A DNA stretch of 64,000 nucleotides from Sphingomonas sp. (GTDB lineage: Bacteria; Pseudomonadota; Alphaproteobacteria; Sphingomonadales; Sphingomonadaceae), in contig JAFIGU010000097.1 of NCBI GenBank assembly GCA_017849555.1, positions 1-64,000 on the forward strand, in the 5' to 3' direction. Every line of letters starts with the position of its first letter. Position 1 is the first letter of the stretch. Made by a program: the position numbers and the translations under genes. The notes under the pieces were generated by a model, which saw only the letters and a program-made list of their open reading frames with translations, ran no database searches and was not told where the DNA came from. Below, piece by piece: positions 19,967 to 28,211 of this stretch.

Positions 19967-21754
19967 GTGGAGTTCATCACCCGCGTGGCCCGGCAGGACG
20001 AAGATCCGGACTTGCTGGCGCGCTTCTTCGCCGAATTTCTCGACGAGAGCAGCTTTTCCGAATTTCGCAGAATCGAGCGCGTGTTCGCGCGTCTGCGCGA
20101 TCAGGGATCGACCGTCTCGGGCTATCCGATCATCCGCCCGAGCGATTGCGGACGGATCACCGAATCACTCAGCGGTTTTTTCGAACAGTGCAGGCCGCAG
20201 TTTCGCACCCGCGACGCGAGCATCACCGCGCGATTCGAAGAAATCATCGGCGCATTTCATGCCTTTTGCCGCTCGGTCTATCCCAGCGAGGCGACCGCGG
20301 TCCTTGTACTGCGCGGCAAGGTGCTGCTCTTCATGGGCAGGACCGAACGGGTGCTGGATCTCGTATCCCACCTTGTGCTGCGCCCCTATGCCGTCGAAAA
20401 CGTGAAACATTGCGCCGAACTCACGGAGCTGTTCGCCCAAGCACATCTGCAACAGGGAACGGTGCCGGCCGAGCCGCTTTCCCATATCGCGTTCGGCGCG
20501 TGGCTGTCGGCACAGGCAAACGGGTGGGCGGCTTTCCCTCGCCCGTCACGTAACGTCGAAGCGGACGAGGGCGGGGCCGCGCAGACCAACAAGCGGTCGA
20601 TCTTCGCCGTCGCAATCAGGATGGCGCCTTATGTCAACCGCGAGCCGGCCGGCGACAGCGCCCGGCTGCGCTCGGCGCTGATCCGCTGGGCGTCCGCGGG
20701 CTATCTGCGCGCCGCGCGCGGCCATATCGGGATTCGCCGCAATATCGCCGCTTTTGCGATGCGCTGGTTGTATCAGGCGACGATGACGTTCGGCTACTGG
20801 ACATTGCGCCGACCGTCCCGCTTCAGCTCGCCATTCTCGCTGCGCATGAATCGGAAGGGCACGACACTCGTCACGCGGGCGATGGGCGGAATCGGCGATC
20901 TGCTGATGATGGAGCCCGGCCTTGAGGCGCTCGCCCGGCGTCAAAAAACGCCGGTCGATTTCGCGATCCCGCGGAAATTCTTTCCCGTCTTCGCCAATAA
21001 TCCGCACGTTCGGCTGATCGACATTGACGGGCCGCCTATCGATATCTCCCGCTACCGCCGCTTCGTCAACCTCAGCCTATGCCCCGCGGGCCGCTACGAA
21101 AGCGGAGCGCGGCCGTATGTGAAGCGCGGCCGGGTCGAAATTTTCGCTGCGGCGATGGGCGTCCGCCGCGCCGAACTGAAAGCGCAGGGCTGGCGCATCA
21201 ATTCGTTCGGGAATGCCGAGGAAGCCGCATTCTGTGATGCCTTCCTGATCGAAAAGGGCTTGGGCGCGCGGCCGATCGTCGGTGTGCAGCCTTATTCACG
21301 CGACAGCTACAAAGATCATCCCGCCATCGGCGAGATCATCTCGGCGCTAGCGCAACATTATGACGTCCTGATTTTCCATCATGTCGGTGAGGGCTTGCCG
21401 CAGGGGCCGGGGATCGTCACGACCGCCGGCGTCGCATTGGCCAATTCGCTGGCACTCGTTTCGCGGATCGAAGCCATGGTGTGCGTCGACAGCGCATTTC
21501 TCCACGCAGCCGCGGCGCACGACGTTCCGACGGTCGCGCTCTTCGGTCCGACCGACGCGCGTACCTTTACCCGCCATCATCGCAACGTCACCATTTTGTG
21601 GAAACCGCAAACCTTTGGGTGCGTCCCTTGCTGGCGTAACGAAGATATGCCCTGCCAGATAACCCGGCGCCGCTCGCTCAGCCCCTGCCTGGCCGCGATT
21701 ACGGCCGACGAGGTACTCGACGCGGTGGCTGGTGCGATCGGGCCGGCGCGGTGA
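19967..21754 (+). CDS. GT9 (heptosyltransferase-like) protein with long unknown N-terminal region
   Basis: A 595-residue protein in two parts. From about residue 297 to the end is a GT9-type domain: TLVTRAMGGIGDLLMMEPGL is the classic opening, and VCVDSAFLHAAAAHDVPTVALFGPTD is the C-terminal heptosyltransferase signature. Residues 1-295 match nothing I recognise; they are mainly helical and carry no signal peptide. The GTG start at 19967 is preceded by GGGA. Its stop overlaps the GmhB start (TGATG). In this context, beside ADP-heptose genes, it is a good candidate for a heptosyltransferase, but GT9 enzymes can use other donors. Confidence 0.82.
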   Translation: MEFITRVARQDEDPDLLARFFAEFLDESSFSEFRRIERVFARLRDQGSTVSGYPIIRPSDCGRITESLSGFFEQCRPQFRTRDASITARFEEIIGAFHAFCRSVYPSEATAVLVLRGKVLLFMGRTERVLDLVSHLVLRPYAVENVKHCAELTELFAQAHLQQGTVPAEPLSHIAFGAWLSAQANGWAAFPRPSRNVEADEGGAAQTNKRSIFAVAIRMAPYVNREPAGDSARLRSALIRWASAGYLRAARGHIGIRRNIAAFAMRWLYQATMTFGYWTLRRPSRFSSPFSLRMNRKGTTLVTRAMGGIGDLLMMEPGLEALARRQKTPVDFAIPRKFFPVFANNPHVRLIDIDGPPIDISRYRRFVNLSLCPAGRYESGARPYVKRGRVEIFAAAMGVRRAELKAQGWRINSFGNAEEAAFCDAFLIEKGLGARPIVGVQPYSRDSYKDHPAIGEIISALAQHYDVLIFHHVGEGLPQGPGIVTTAGVALANSLALVSRIEAMVCVDSAFLHAAAAHDVPTVALFGPTDARTFTRHHRNVTILWKPQTFGCVPCWRNEDMPCQITRRRSLSPCLAAITADEVLDAVAGAIGPAR

Positions 21755-22392
21755 TGGCGCGGGAAGACGGTCTGGCGCAATGGGTCAACATTGCATCGCG
21801 CCCCGCCGCGGGCACGCCCGCGCTGTTCCTCGATCGCGACGGAACGATCATCGAGAATATCGCCTATCTGTCGGATCCTGAGGCGGTTTCCCTCATTCCT
21901 GGCGCGCTCGAGACGATTGGCACGTTCCGCGCGGCCGGTTTCGCCGTCATCATCGTCACGAACCAGTCGGGCGTGGCGCGCGGACTCGTCAGCCCCGAAC
22001 AATATCACGCCGTCGACTCCGCCGTGCTCGAACGACTGGGATCGGGCGCGGTCGATGCCTCTTATGCCTGTCCGTTCCACCTTGAAGGGCGCGATCCCTA
22101 CGCGGTCGACCATCCCTGGCGAAAGCCGCGAGGCGGGATGATCAGGGCCGCCGCGGAGGATCTGCAGCTGGATCTGGCCGGATCGATCATGGTGGGCGAT
22201 AGCCTGACCGACATCGTCGCCGCGGCTGACGCCGGCGTCGGTCACGCGATACATGTTCTAACCGGCCACGGTGCCAGGGAGCGCGCAGCGGTCGAGCAGT
22301 GGATTGCCGAGCAACGACGTGACGGCTTCGGCCCGCGCGTCAAATGCGTCGCGAGCATCGCGGAACTCGAGCCTGGGCGAATCGTATCATGA
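21754..22392 (+). CDS. gmhB: D-glycero-D-manno-heptose 1,7-bisphosphate 7-phosphatase (GmhB-like HAD phosphatase)
   Basis: A 212-residue HAD-IIIA phosphatase. Catalytic Asp27 and Asp29 lie in LFLDRDGTIIENIAYL, motif II in VTNQSGVARG, the lysine in RKPRGGM, and motif IV in SIMVGDSLTDI. The family is the GmhB/HisB-N group, and GmhB is favoured because hldE and hldD follow. The zinc loop of typical GmhB (C-x-H near CPFH, then C-x-C) is only half kept: Cys106 and His109 are present, but the C-x-C pair is replaced by Asp119-His120 and following residues. A GTG at 21751 is an alternative start. Confidence 0.82.
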   Translation: MAREDGLAQWVNIASRPAAGTPALFLDRDGTIIENIAYLSDPEAVSLIPGALETIGTFRAAGFAVIIVTNQSGVARGLVSPEQYHAVDSAVLERLGSGAVDASYACPFHLEGRDPYAVDHPWRKPRGGMIRAAAEDLQLDLAGSIMVGDSLTDIVAAADAGVGHAIHVLTGHGARERAAVEQWIAEQRRDGFGPRVKCVASIAELEPGRIVS

Positions 22393-22452
22393 CACCATTT
22401 CTTGCTGCCCGGCGTTGTGTGGCGGCCCGTCACATCAGGAACGGTTGACGAG

Positions 22453-23673
22453 ATGCACGCAACCAACCTGCGCCGCACCGATATCGACACGCGCTTCGAG
22501 CCGTGGTCGTGGCTGCGTGCATTCGACTATGATCGCCTGCTTCATCCAGATCCCGCGCAGTTGGCCGGCCCGCCGGTCTTTGAGCGATTTGACTGGTCGG
22601 GGCGCCCGGTCGAGCCTGGCTTCCGCCGGGTCAGGGTGATGGCCCGACAGACCTATGTGCTGAGTCATGCGGCGATCGGCGGGATGCAAGCGGCAGCATC
22701 CGCTGCGCCGCGTGCCGCGCGCGCCTTGATGGAACATGGCGTGGAAGACGGGCAATTCCTTTGCCTGCTCGCGCCGGACGGTTCCGTGCTCGATCCCGCC
22801 GCCGACCTGTACGATATTGCCTTCGGGCTCTTCGCGATGGCCTGGTGGTACCGTTTTTCGGGTGATAGGCGCGCGTTGTTCGTCGCGGAGGAATCGATCG
22901 CGAACCTGCGCTTGCTGCTTGCAAGCCCTTCGGGCCGCGGTTTCGTCGCGCGAGCGGACAAGGCGGGGCCGCATCAGCAGAACCCGCATATGCACCTCTT
23001 CGAGGCGGCGATCTTTCTCGCGGCATTTTCCGGACGGCCAGCGTTTCGCGCCCTGGCCGACGACCTTTTCGCACTGGCGGAGGATGTTCTGATCGACCGC
23101 GCGACATCCACGCTGGCGGAATTCTTCGACGACGCGTGGCGGCCGCTTGGCATCGATGGCCCGATACGCATCGAACCTGGGCACCATTATGAATGGGTGT
23201 GGCTCCTGCATCGATATGGTGCTTTGGCGAACCAGCCACGCGCTTATGCCATCGCCGACAAATTGTTCGATTTCGCTTTGCGGCACGGCCATGATCCGCA
23301 GACCGGGCTTGTGCTTTCCGCCGTATCGCCGGCCGGAAAGTCGATCGCGACGGATTTGCGCGTGTGGCCGAACACGGAATTCCTCAAGGCGCAGATCGCG
23401 ATGCGCGAACGCCACAACAGCGGCCCCGGATTCGACGCGGCCGCGATCGACGCCAACCTCGATCGCATCTCCGCCTATTTCCTGACGTCGCAGCCTTCCG
23501 GCCCCGCCGCCCGTCTCGCCAATGGCTTTTGGATCGATTGCCTCGAGGGCGATAGCTACCGTGCTAAATCCGATCATGTGCCGGCATCGACGCTCTATCA
23601 TCTCTTTTTCGCTTTCGCCGAGCTGCTTCGTCATCGCAGCGGGCACGGGCATTTCAGCGGGCTTCCGTGGTGA
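22453..23673 (+). CDS. AGE-family sugar epimerase/isomerase
   Basis: A 406-residue alpha/alpha-barrel enzyme of the N-acylglucosamine 2-epimerase family, which includes GlcNAc/ManNAc 2-epimerase, mannose-6-phosphate isomerase-like and aldose-ketose isomerase enzymes. The characteristic active-site stretches are HQQNPHMHLFEAAIFL at about residue 176, IEPGHHYEWVWLLHRYG at about residue 240 and WPNTEFLKA at about residue 300. I prefer the ATG at 22453, as upstream alternatives are non-ATG. It lies inside the heptose block between gmhB and hldE, so it may interconvert a sugar or sugar phosphate feeding the glycan. Its substrate is open. Confidence 0.85.
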   Translation: MHATNLRRTDIDTRFEPWSWLRAFDYDRLLHPDPAQLAGPPVFERFDWSGRPVEPGFRRVRVMARQTYVLSHAAIGGMQAAASAAPRAARALMEHGVEDGQFLCLLAPDGSVLDPAADLYDIAFGLFAMAWWYRFSGDRRALFVAEESIANLRLLLASPSGRGFVARADKAGPHQQNPHMHLFEAAIFLAAFSGRPAFRALADDLFALAEDVLIDRATSTLAEFFDDAWRPLGIDGPIRIEPGHHYEWVWLLHRYGALANQPRAYAIADKLFDFALRHGHDPQTGLVLSAVSPAGKSIATDLRVWPNTEFLKAQIAMRERHNSGPGFDAAAIDANLDRISAYFLTSQPSGPAARLANGFWIDCLEGDSYRAKSDHVPASTLYHLFFAFAELLRHRSGHGHFSGLPW

Positions 23674-23742
23674 GCTTGCCGTTGGCGTGAATTGCCGTCA
23701 TCGCCGGACATTCGAGTATCAACGCGAATAGCGAGACCCAAA

Positions 23743-25215
23743 GTGTCGACTTCCCTTCCGCAGCGCTTCTCGTTCGACGACGCCCGCGTGCTCGTCATCG
23801 GCGACGTGATGCTCGACAAATTTCGTTATGGCACCGTGACCAGAATCTCTCCCGAGGCGCCGGTCCCGGTCATGCATGTCGCGAGCGAACGGACCATGCT
23901 GGGCGGCGCGGGCAATGTTCTGGCGAACCTCGTCGCGCTGCAATGCGAGTGCGGATTGATCGCCATGATCGGCGCCGATGATGCCGGGCGGCATTGCCGG
24001 CAGATGATCGAAGCGCTGGACGTCGACCCCGAGCTGCTGGTGATCGCACCCGCACGCGTGACGACGCTCAAGACGCGCCTCGTCAGCGGCAGTCAGCAGT
24101 TGCTGCGATGCGACGAGGAGGACGCGACCCCGATCGATGCCGCGATCGAAGAACAGCTTATCGCACGTTTCGAGGATGCGCTGGGCGACTATACCGCTGT
24201 TGCCATCTCCGACTATGCCAAAGGGGTGTTGAGCGACCGCGTGCTCCGGCACGTGATCGATCGGTGTCGTGAAACGAACGTTCCGGTCATCGTCGATCCC
24301 AAAAGGCGCGATCTCGCCGTTTATGCCGGCGCGACCGCGATCAAGCCGAACCGAAGCGAACTGGCCGCCTTCACCGGAACCCCCTGTTCGGACGGCCCCT
24401 CGCGCCGCGCCGCCGCCGATCGGGCGATGGAGGCGACGGGCGCCGCCATCTTGCTGACGCTTTCGGAGGACGGGATGGCGCTGTTTCGCCCGGGATCGGC
24501 GATGCAGCATTTCCACGCCACGGCGACCGAGGTTTATGATGTATCGGGTGCGGGCGATACCGCGCTCGCGATCTTTTCGGCGGGCATCGCTGCGGGCATG
24601 GCCATGGAGGAATCCGCGATGCTGGCGAACGCGGGCGCGGGCGCGGTGGTTCGCAAGCTGGGCACCGCGACGCTGAGCCGCATCGAGCTGGCGGAGGCCG
24701 TCGCCGCGGTCGACGGGCGACAGACCGGCGCCATCTGCAGCCGCGCGGAGGCCGCACGGCAGGTGGCGCATTGGAAGCAAGAGGGGTTGCGCGTCGGTTT
24801 TACCAACGGCTGTTTCGATATCGTCCACGCAGGCCATATCGAGATATTGCGGCAGGCACGCGCGCGTTGCGACCGGCTCGTCGTCGGGCTCAATAGCGAC
24901 GCCTCGGTATCACGGCTGAAGGGCCCCGAGCGCCCGATCCAGCCCGAATCGTCGCGCGCGCAGGTACTCGCCGCGATCGATGCGGTCGACCTCGTCGTCG
25001 TCTTCGACGAGGATACGCCGCTGGATCTGATTACCGCCCTTTTGCCGACCGAATTGATCAAAGGTGCCGATTATACCGAGGATAAGGTGGTAGGCGCACG
25101 CGAGGTCAAGGCCGCTGGTGGCCGGGTTCACCTCATCGATCTGGTCCCGGGGTTGTCGACCACACGCGCGGTCGAGCGCATCCGCCGGCGCGCGGAGCCG
25201 GCGGATCAGAGCTGA
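23743..25215 (+). CDS. hldE: Bifunctional heptose 7-phosphate kinase / heptose 1-phosphate adenylyltransferase
   Basis: A 490-residue fused HldE (RfaE). The N-terminal ribokinase-like domain has VIGDVMLDKFRYGTVTRISP and the anion-hole motif VSGAGDTALAIF at about residues 267-278. The C-terminal nucleotidyltransferase domain opens VGFTNGCFDIVHAGHIEIL (HxGH motif, about residue 365). The kinase makes heptose 1,7-bisphosphate, GmhB removes the 7-phosphate, and the second domain gives ADP-D-glycero-D-manno-heptose. Both domains look complete. The start is GTG at 23743, where the family sequence begins; a TTG at 23692 is less likely. It is followed 55 bases later by hldD. Confidence 0.94.
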   Translation: MSTSLPQRFSFDDARVLVIGDVMLDKFRYGTVTRISPEAPVPVMHVASERTMLGGAGNVLANLVALQCECGLIAMIGADDAGRHCRQMIEALDVDPELLVIAPARVTTLKTRLVSGSQQLLRCDEEDATPIDAAIEEQLIARFEDALGDYTAVAISDYAKGVLSDRVLRHVIDRCRETNVPVIVDPKRRDLAVYAGATAIKPNRSELAAFTGTPCSDGPSRRAAADRAMEATGAAILLTLSEDGMALFRPGSAMQHFHATATEVYDVSGAGDTALAIFSAGIAAGMAMEESAMLANAGAGAVVRKLGTATLSRIELAEAVAAVDGRQTGAICSRAEAARQVAHWKQEGLRVGFTNGCFDIVHAGHIEILRQARARCDRLVVGLNSDASVSRLKGPERPIQPESSRAQVLAAIDAVDLVVVFDEDTPLDLITALLPTELIKGADYTEDKVVGAREVKAAGGRVHLIDLVPGLSTTRAVERIRRRAEPADQS

Positions 25216-25270
25216 AGGCCTGTCGGGTGGTTAGTTGGAGCGGAAACGCGAACTCGGGTAACGATCGATC

Positions 25271-26242
25271 ATGATTCTCATTACGGGCGGCGCAGGCTTT
25301 ATCGGCGCGAACATCGTCACCGCGCTACAAGGCCGGGAACCGATCGCCGTGCTCGACCGGTTCGGCACCGACGACAAATGGAAAAACCTGCGGCACGCGG
25401 CGGTGGACCGGTTCGTTTTCCCCGAGGAGCTCGATTCGTTTCTGGCCGAAGACGGCCGGTCGCTGTCGGGCGTCGTCCACATGGGCGCAATCAGCGCCAC
25501 CACCGAGCGCGATGTCGACCTGATCGTGCGGAGCAACATCCAGCTCAGCCGCACGCTGTGGCATTTCTGCGCGCAACGCGGGATTCCATTCATCTACGCG
25601 TCGTCCGCCGCAACCTATGGCGACGGGAGCCTCGGCTTCGACGATCGCTCGGACGAGGATTATCTTGGCCGGTTGCGCCCGCTCAATCCCTATGGGTGGA
25701 GCAAACTCGCCTTCGATCGCATGGCGCTGGGCAGCGTGCGTCGCGGCGAGCAGACGCCGCCGCGTTGGGCGGGATTGAAATTCTTCAACGTCTATGGTCC
25801 CCGCGAGCAGCACAAGGGCTCGATGCGTTCCGTGATGACCACTCATTTTGAGCATCTGCGCGATGGCGGCAGCCTCAGGCTGTTCCGCTCCGACCGCTCC
25901 GATTATCCGGACGGCGGGCAGAAGCGCGATTTCGTCCATGTCGACGATTGCGTGGCGGTGATCGCCTGGATGCTGGACAATGATTTCCCGTCGGATCTCT
26001 ACAATATAGGGACGGGCAAGGCGCGGACCTGGCTCGATGTCGGCGCGGCCATGTTCGCCGCGCTGGATCGCGAACCGGCAATCGAGTTCATCGACATGCC
26101 ACCGACCCTCGCGGGGCGTTATCAATATTTCACCGAGGCGCGGATGGCGAAGCTTGCGGCGATCGGCGCCCCCCTTCCCGCCACTGGCCTCACCGACGGC
26201 GTTGCGGCGACATATCGCTATCTGGCAGCGGAACGCGAATGA
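25271..26242 (+). CDS. hldD: ADP-L-glycero-D-manno-heptose 6-epimerase
   Basis: A 323-residue extended short-chain dehydrogenase that converts ADP-D-glycero- to ADP-L-glycero-D-manno-heptose. It has the NAD(P) motif GGAGFIG, the catalytic serine/tyrosine/lysine region ASSAATYGDG and NPYGWSKL, and the highly specific FFNVYGPREQHKGSMRSV that separates HldD from other sugar epimerases. It completes the last two steps of ADP-heptose synthesis with hldE. Its stop overlaps the next start (ATGA), linking sugar-nucleotide synthesis directly to the export genes in one transcript. Confidence 0.93.
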   Translation: MILITGGAGFIGANIVTALQGREPIAVLDRFGTDDKWKNLRHAAVDRFVFPEELDSFLAEDGRSLSGVVHMGAISATTERDVDLIVRSNIQLSRTLWHFCAQRGIPFIYASSAATYGDGSLGFDDRSDEDYLGRLRPLNPYGWSKLAFDRMALGSVRRGEQTPPRWAGLKFFNVYGPREQHKGSMRSVMTTHFEHLRDGGSLRLFRSDRSDYPDGGQKRDFVHVDDCVAVIAWMLDNDFPSDLYNIGTGKARTWLDVGAAMFAALDREPAIEFIDMPPTLAGRYQYFTEARMAKLAAIGAPLPATGLTDGVAATYRYLAAERE

Positions 26243-27414
26243 GCGCCGGCCAAACCAAATTGCAGTCGCTCAGCGCGGCGTCCGGCGACAAGCCCGGCGC
26301 GGTGCGCGCCTATCTGTCGGCGCATTACGGCCGGGTGCTGTTCGTCCTCGTCTTCATCCTGCCAACGCTGCTTGCGCTGATCTATTTCGGGCTCATCGCA
26401 TCGGATCGATATATCTCCGAAGCGCGTTTCATCGTCCGCTCCGCCAACAAGCCCGCCGCGCAGGGGGCCGCCGCCTATCTCCAGGATTTCGGCATCATGC
26501 GGGCCAATGACGATGCCTTTGCGATCGCCGATTATATCCAGTCCCGCGACCTGATGCGGGCGATCGAGAAAACGATCGATCTGCGGGCCGTCTATACCCG
26601 GCCCGGCGCCGACGTGATCAGCCGATTCGGCAGGTTTTCGGCGGACGGGAAAACGGACGAGGCGCTGTTCCGCTATTTCATTCGGCAGGTGACCGTCGAA
26701 AAGGATCCGGAAAGCGGAATCACGACGGTGAAGGTCAGCGCCTACCGACCCGAGGACGCCAAGGCGCTCCTCGATCGCATCGTCGAAATGAGCGAGCAAC
26801 GGGTCAACCAACTCAACGTGCGGGCGCGACGCGACGCGCTTGCCGATTCCGAGCGCGCGCTGAACGAGGCGACGCGCCGGCTGGCGCAGTCCACGGTCGA
26901 TCTCGCCCGCTACCGTGAAACCGCGGGCACGGTTGATCCCCGCGAGAGCGCGGTCGCGACTGTCGAGCGGGGTTCGTCGCTGCGGCAGGAACTCGCGCAG
27001 CTCGTCGTCAACTTACAGACGATGGTGGCGCGCGCGCCAGGCAATCCGGCGATCCCCGCGCTGCGCCAGCGCGTCGCGGCTCTTTCCGCGCAGGTCGCGG
27101 CGCAGCAGGGTCAATTGACCGGCGAGCGCGATTCGCTGTCGGGCAAGCTGGGCGGATACGAACAGCAACTCGTCGAACAGGCGATGGCCGAGAAAAGCTA
27201 TGAAGCGGCGCAGAAGCAATTCGATGACGCGCGCTCCGAAGCGGATCGCCAGCAGGTGTTCATCGAGTTCATCGCACGACCCAATTTGTCGGACGATCCG
27301 CTGGAACCGCGCCGCCTGCGCTATATCCTGACCACCGCGCTGCTGGCATTCTGGGCGTTCCTGATCTTCTACCTGCTGCTTTCGGGCAGCCGCGAACATC
27401 TGAACATGAGCTAG
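26239..27414 (+). CDS. Capsule export inner-membrane adaptor (PCP-3, KpsE/CtrB-like), copy 1
   Basis: A 391-residue polysaccharide co-polymerase type 3 protein, the periplasmic adaptor of ABC-type capsule exporters. Membrane segments lie at about residues 31-53 and 360-384. The long periplasmic middle is helical, with heptad-like stretches (about residues 180-330, rich in Arg, Ala, Gln and Glu) typical of coiled coils. The conserved opening SDRYISEARFIVRS and the pre-membrane FIARPNLSDDPLEPRRL fit KpsE, BexC and CtrB. It is translationally coupled to hldD and four bases from the permease gene. Confidence 0.88.
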   Translation: MSAGQTKLQSLSAASGDKPGAVRAYLSAHYGRVLFVLVFILPTLLALIYFGLIASDRYISEARFIVRSANKPAAQGAAAYLQDFGIMRANDDAFAIADYIQSRDLMRAIEKTIDLRAVYTRPGADVISRFGRFSADGKTDEALFRYFIRQVTVEKDPESGITTVKVSAYRPEDAKALLDRIVEMSEQRVNQLNVRARRDALADSERALNEATRRLAQSTVDLARYRETAGTVDPRESAVATVERGSSLRQELAQLVVNLQTMVARAPGNPAIPALRQRVAALSAQVAAQQGQLTGERDSLSGKLGGYEQQLVEQAMAEKSYEAAQKQFDDARSEADRQQVFIEFIARPNLSDDPLEPRRLRYILTTALLAFWAFLIFYLLLSGSREHLNMS

Positions 27415-27418
27415 CGAC

Positions 27419-28204
27419 ATGGCGACCACGTTCTTCCCGCGGTTTCGAAAAAAAAGCCGAACGATCAATGCGTTGCTGATCCGCGAGCTGATGGCGCGTT
27501 TCGGGCATCACAATATCGGGTTCATGTGGCAGGTAATCGAACCGCTGATGCTTACCCTGGGCGTGATGATCTCCTGGTCGCTCATCTACGGCGAGCGCAA
27601 CCACGGGGTCCGCGTGATCCCGCTGGTGCTCACCGGCTATACGTTCATGACGCTGTGGCGGCATATGGTCGCCCGTCTCATGCACACCTTCCGCCACGGT
27701 TCGGGATTGCTGTTTCACCGCCACGTCAAACCGGCCGACATCCTCGTCGCGCGCGGATTGCTGGAGAGCATCGGGACGATGATCTCCTTCTTCGTGGCCT
27801 ATATTCCGTTGCAGATGCTCGATCTGATCCCCCCCGTGGACGATTATCTGATCCTGCTCGGCGCCTGGACATTGATGTGCGCATTCACCTTCGGCTTCTC
27901 GCTGATCATCACCGCGCTCGCGCATTTCTCGGATGCGTTCGAACGGGTGGTGCAGCCGATCATGTATATCATCCTCCCCCTTACGGGCGTGTTCTACATG
28001 GTTTACTGGCTGCCGGCCGCGCTTCGTCCGCTCGTGCTCTGGTCGCCGCTGGTGAACCTCTCGGAGATGTTGAGAGCCGGCTATTTCGGTGCCGAGGTGC
28101 CCACCAGCTGGGACGTCAGCTACATCCTTGTGTGGACCGTCGCGGTCAACGCCATCGGTTGGGTATTGGTCCTCAAGGCCCAGCGGCATATCGAGTTGGA
28201 ATGA
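27419..28204 (+). CDS. ABC-2 type polysaccharide export permease (KpsM-like)
   Basis: A 261-residue integral membrane protein with about six predicted membrane segments, of the KpsM/Wzm ABC-2 class. The N-terminal cytoplasmic part INALLIRELMARFGHHNIGF and the later WSPLVNLSEMLRAGYFG are family signatures. It would form the membrane channel that moves the finished glycan from the cytoplasm, driven by the ATPase encoded at 29395. The size matches KpsM. It sits between two PCP-3 genes, with gaps of four and seven bases. Confidence 0.9.
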   Translation: MATTFFPRFRKKSRTINALLIRELMARFGHHNIGFMWQVIEPLMLTLGVMISWSLIYGERNHGVRVIPLVLTGYTFMTLWRHMVARLMHTFRHGSGLLFHRHVKPADILVARGLLESIGTMISFFVAYIPLQMLDLIPPVDDYLILLGAWTLMCAFTFGFSLIITALAHFSDAFERVVQPIMYIILPLTGVFYMVYWLPAALRPLVLWSPLVNLSEMLRAGYFGAEVPTSWDVSYILVWTVAVNAIGWVLVLKAQRHIELE

Positions 28205-28211
28205 CGCCAGG

